From JAFGIG01 sp964397545 (GTDB taxonomy: Bacteria > SDB-A), in NCBI GenBank assembly GCA_964397545.1, contig CAYNIW010000003.1, positions 75,500 through 139,499 of the forward strand: DNA of 64,000 nucleotides, read 5' to 3'. Under the pieces are notes generated by a model. It did no database searches. It saw only the letters and a list, made by a program, of their open reading frames with translations, and was not told the DNA's origin. This document shows, piece by piece, positions 61,167 to 64,000 of the stretch. The stretch's first letter is position 1; the number at the start of each line of letters is the position of its first letter. A program made the position numbers and the translations under genes.

Positions 61167-63674
61167 ATGATTTATTTAGCTCTGTGTTTGTTTGCGTCTT
61201 TTTCCGCATCTTTTAACCTCCCCCAGAATTTCGAAGGCAAAAGCAGACCTGATTTTCAGTATCCTTCCGACAGTGTGATAACTCACTCCTACAACGTCCT
61301 GCACTATGATATTGACTTCAGCATTGAAGGGCAGTTCGATTCGATAGAAGGCAACACGACCATAACTTCATCAGCCCTGCAGAATCTCGATTCGATAGAC
61401 ATCCACTTCGGCATGAACATGTTCGTTGACAGCATCCTCGTCAACGGAACCGACGCGTCGTATTTAAGAATAGCGGATACAATATACATTAACACGCCTT
61501 CGACAATATATACCGGCGACACTTTTACAATCCATGCTTTTTACGCTGGAAAGCCTTCGGCGGGGTTTTTCCACGGGCACGGAGGCTTCTTCACGCTTTC
61601 TCAGGTCGAAGAGGCTTCAAAAAAGTGGTTTCCCTGTTACGAATGGTGCTGGGACAAAGCAGATTTAGGCGTGACTATGCACGTCGAAGTCCCTGACAGC
61701 ATCTACGCAGTCTCCAATGGCATTCTGACTTCCGTTGACACACTCTCCGGCAACCGGCTGAGGTTCAATTGGGACCACAACCACCCTATAGCCGCATACC
61801 TTATAGCAGTTTCCGCTTACAATTACACCGTCCTCGAAAGAACACACAATGGATATAATTTAGTTTATTACGCTCTTCCCAATTATGTCAGCGAGGCTCA
61901 GGCGATGCTCGACACTCTCGAGATTATTCTGTCAGTTTTTGACACGCTCATAGACGTCTATCCTTTCGCGGACGAAAAAATGGGCAATTACCAGGTTTCC
62001 CTGCCATCGGGTGCATATTGGTGTATGGAACATCAGACCTGTGTCCTCTACAGCCCTTGGGGCTTCACAAACACAGAGGTTCATTCCCACGAGACCGGTC
62101 ACATGTGGTGGGGGGATGAACTGACTTGTATCAACTACGCTCAGATGTTCTTAAACGAAGGGACAACGTCTTACTACGAAAGTTTTCCTCTTCTTGAAAT
62201 GCACGGAATGCAGGCATTTTTAGACAACATAATCGGACAAAGAGAATACGCGCTCAATTACGACGATAACTACCATTATCCAGTTATCAACAGCCCTGAT
62301 CCTTTCGGAGCCAATGTCTATTACAAAGGCGCATGGTTCCACCACATGCTCAGATATCTCATGGGAGACTCCCTGTATTTTCCGGCGATGCGCCAATACT
62401 ACCAGACCTACAGGGGCGGCAACGCTTCCGTCTCCGAACTCATGGCTGTCATGGAAACATTCTATCAGGATTCTTTGGGATGGTTTTTTCATCAGTGGCT
62501 GGAGGAAACAGATTATCCGCTTCTGAGGGCTGGCTGGAAGCACATAGGCGGGGCTCTTTACATTTTCGTATTTCAGGTCCAGACAAACGGCCCTGCCGTC
62601 TTCAGGATACCCATTGAATTCGGGATATGGAAAGACGGTGCGATGACGGTCGTCGGCCCTTACTGGATGGAAGATTCCGCAGTTCTCGAAGTCATGCTGA
62701 CTGTGGACAAACCCGATTCTGTCACAATAGACCCGCAGGTCAGACTCTATCACAGAATAGACGGAATAATACCTTCCAACGGAGTCCTTCTCGTTGACGA
62801 CGATGGAACCGGAAACTCCCAGGCGCAGTTTCTGACGGCTTTCAACGAACTCGGCGTTCCGGTTCTCAACTGGAATGTCAACCAATATGGTTTTCCTTCC
62901 GATTCTATAATCTATGTGACGAAAGCGGTTTTTTGGGTGACGGGAACGAGAGACAACCCTCTAACGGCGGACAGGAGAGAAAAGATTAAATACGCGCTTG
63001 AAAACGGAATACCAGTCGCGATTTTTTCTCCCAAAACTCCTTCTCAGCTCCAGGGGACCGCGTTTCTTTCTGACACGCTCGGTTTCACTTATTCAGGAGG
63101 GACGACATCGGCGACTCTTTTTGAAGGGGTGAGCGGCGACCCGATTGGCAAAGGGTGGCAGTGGTATAATATTCCGAATCACAACAGCCCGGCCTTGACG
63201 CCTGTCACGGGAAACGGGACCGGCTGTGTCTATTGGGATACTGCGGGTTTTGGTATAGTCCGGAGCGACAATTTTTTGTCTGTTTTCTCTTCGGTGGATC
63301 TTATAAACATATACAATATGGCCGGCTATTCCACGAAAAAACTTTTAATAGCCAACATCCTCAACTATTTCGGCATAGCGACGCCGGTAGCGGTTGAAGA
63401 GATAGCCGAAATCCCCGTCACGATAAACACATCCTCGATTGATGTCCGTTATCTCCCGGGCTCAGGCATTTTCCTTCACGCTCTATCGCCTGTAAGGACT
63501 GACCTGAAAATTTTTGACATAACCGGCAGGGAAGTCATGTGTTGGAACTTTGAAGGAGAATTTGACATCAGGTGGACGGGTATGAGCAATGACGGAACAG
63601 TTCTTCCTCAGGGCAGATACTTTGCCTTCCTGAAAGATGGCAGATCCGGAAAAGTGATAATATATCTTCAATAA
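61167..63674 (+). CDS. Secreted M1-family zinc aminopeptidase with C-terminal sorting domain
   Basis: 835 residues. Signal peptide (~1-15), N-terminal beta domain (~25-215), catalytic domain (~220-470) with HETGH at 308-312 and the third ligand E331, 18 residues after the last His (HExxH-x18-E). The substrate motif is a variant, CMEHQT in place of GAMEN. Residues ~530-740 form a separate alpha/beta region with VLLVDDDGTGN, which looks like a small Rossmann/GATase-like domain seen in other secreted proteins of this type; then the FlgD-like sorting domain (~755-835; LKIFDITGREV, PQGRYFAFL) ending VIIYLQ. Removes N-terminal residues from peptides outside the cell, completing the work of the endopeptidases. 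Ribosome site AAAGGCGG. Confidence 0.93.
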   Translation: MIYLALCLFASFSASFNLPQNFEGKSRPDFQYPSDSVITHSYNVLHYDIDFSIEGQFDSIEGNTTITSSALQNLDSIDIHFGMNMFVDSILVNGTDASYLRIADTIYINTPSTIYTGDTFTIHAFYAGKPSAGFFHGHGGFFTLSQVEEASKKWFPCYEWCWDKADLGVTMHVEVPDSIYAVSNGILTSVDTLSGNRLRFNWDHNHPIAAYLIAVSAYNYTVLERTHNGYNLVYYALPNYVSEAQAMLDTLEIILSVFDTLIDVYPFADEKMGNYQVSLPSGAYWCMEHQTCVLYSPWGFTNTEVHSHETGHMWWGDELTCINYAQMFLNEGTTSYYESFPLLEMHGMQAFLDNIIGQREYALNYDDNYHYPVINSPDPFGANVYYKGAWFHHMLRYLMGDSLYFPAMRQYYQTYRGGNASVSELMAVMETFYQDSLGWFFHQWLEETDYPLLRAGWKHIGGALYIFVFQVQTNGPAVFRIPIEFGIWKDGAMTVVGPYWMEDSAVLEVMLTVDKPDSVTIDPQVRLYHRIDGIIPSNGVLLVDDDGTGNSQAQFLTAFNELGVPVLNWNVNQYGFPSDSIIYVTKAVFWVTGTRDNPLTADRREKIKYALENGIPVAIFSPKTPSQLQGTAFLSDTLGFTYSGGTTSATLFEGVSGDPIGKGWQWYNIPNHNSPALTPVTGNGTGCVYWDTAGFGIVRSDNFLSVFSSVDLINIYNMAGYSTKKLLIANILNYFGIATPVAVEEIAEIPVTINTSSIDVRYLPGSGIFLHALSPVRTDLKIFDITGREVMCWNFEGEFDIRWTGMSNDGTVLPQGRYFAFLKDGRSGKVIIYLQ

Positions 63675-63690
63675 CTGGGAAAATAAAAGA

Positions 63691-63713
63691 GCCGGAAGGA
63701 ATTTCCTTCCGGC
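63691..63713. terminator. Perfect 10-bp hairpin after the M1 gene
   Basis: GCCGGAAGGA (63691-63700) pairs with TCCTTCCGGC (63704-63713), loop ATT. No T-run on either strand. It lies between two convergent genes, 16 bases after the M1 stop and 35 before the next stop, so it may serve both. Confidence 0.55.
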
Positions 63714-63747
63714 CCAATCTATCTTAAAGACAAGAAATACCGCAATC

Positions 63748-64000
63748 TCAAAAAACCGTAAACTTTCCCTCAAAAGTTTCTTTCACAGTCTCTATCCTGA
63801 AAAAGTATGAACCGGATCTCATGTCTCTAATAGAAATTTCAATTCTGCAATCTTCTGAACTTACGCTATAAGGAACAAATATCTCTCTCCCGGAAACATC
63901 ATAGATATTTAATGAAAAATCATTCCTATTATCCGCGACAAAGGAGATTTTTACCGAACCGGAAAGTAAGTTTTCAACAATAATATCATCTTTATTTACA
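63748..64000 (-). CDS. C-terminal end of a secreted protein with FlgD-like sorting domain (5' cut by window)
   Basis: Reading the minus strand from the right edge gives 84 codons without a stop up to a TGA at 63750-63748. The translation has the sorting-domain pattern: VKISFVADNRNDF, SLNIYDVSGREIFV, RSGSYFFRIET and the ending GKFTVF. No start codon is present, so the gene continues beyond base 64000. The catalytic or binding part is not visible. Convergent with the M1 aminopeptidase. Given its neighbours, another exported hydrolase is a fair guess. Confidence 0.8.
   Translation of the reverse strand, partial: VNKDDIIVENLLSGSVKISFVADNRNDFSLNIYDVSGREIFVPYSVSSEDCRIEISIRDMRSGSYFFRIETVKETFEGKFTVF

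Overview
The window comes from a Gram-negative, probably anaerobic bacterium of moderate G+C. The envelope is indicated by KDO-8-phosphate synthase (lipopolysaccharide core), four small beta-barrel-like outer-membrane candidates and a MacAB-type exporter. Anaerobic fermentative metabolism is suggested by a single-chain pyruvate:ferredoxin oxidoreductase and phosphofructokinase. Seven secreted proteins, one cut by the right edge, share an ~80-residue C-terminal domain of the FlgD-like / type IX 'type A sorting' kind. Together with a bacterial Elp3 this fits an uncultured FCB-like or WOR-3/Cloacimonadota-like lineage; that placement is an inference from gene style, not from a marker gene.

Layout. 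1-2.4 kb: M48 and C10 peptidases. 2.4-5.9 kb: a heterodimeric ABC exporter (minus). 5.9-6.1 kb: a short intergenic stretch with a possible orphan small RNA. 6.1-8.7 kb: AEC permease and Elp3 (minus). 8.8-13.6 kb: methyltransferase, a TMTC-like membrane glycosyltransferase with TPRs, PrsW-type intramembrane protease and an SGNH hydrolase. 13.6-17.9 kb (minus): transaldolase-CBS fusion, kdsA, HAD phosphatase, thioredoxin, pfkA. 18-21 kb: subtilase and a PAS-GAF protein. 21-25.8 kb (minus): a 1375-residue P-loop/alpha-solenoid protein and an outer-membrane protein. 26-30 kb: nifJ and a GAF-type methionine sulfoxide reductase. 30.2-33.7 kb: a second heterodimeric ABC exporter. 34.5-34.9 kb: the only gene-free stretch over 300 bp, holding a short dispersed repeat. 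34.9-46.1 kb: M16 peptidase, a small secreted protein, two tandem soluble-adenylyl-cyclase-like giants (the first with a one-base frameshift) and a TPR protein. 46.1-49.1 kb: Nudix, OB-fold protein, ECF sigma with its membrane partner, serpin. 49.2-55.6 kb: secreted metalloprotease, beta-propeller and Asp-box proteins. 55.7-61.1 kb: MacA/MacB, outer-membrane protein, PstS-like protein. 61.2-64 kb: M1 aminopeptidase and the end of another sorted protein.

Working together: the window is rich in extracytoplasmic proteolysis (M48, C10, S8, M16, M30-like, M1, plus PrsW in the membrane) and carries an inhibitory-type serpin that could protect the cell from such enzymes. Peptide fermentation through PFOR is a reasonable reading.

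The most unusual item is the transaldolase/fructose-6-phosphate-aldolase domain fused to a CBS pair of the kind found on arabinose-5-phosphate isomerase (KdsD) and overlapping kdsA. It suggests a different way of making or controlling arabinose 5-phosphate for KDO. The two sAC-like proteins are the next most interesting system. No tRNA, rRNA, CRISPR array, insertion sequence or prophage gene was recognised.
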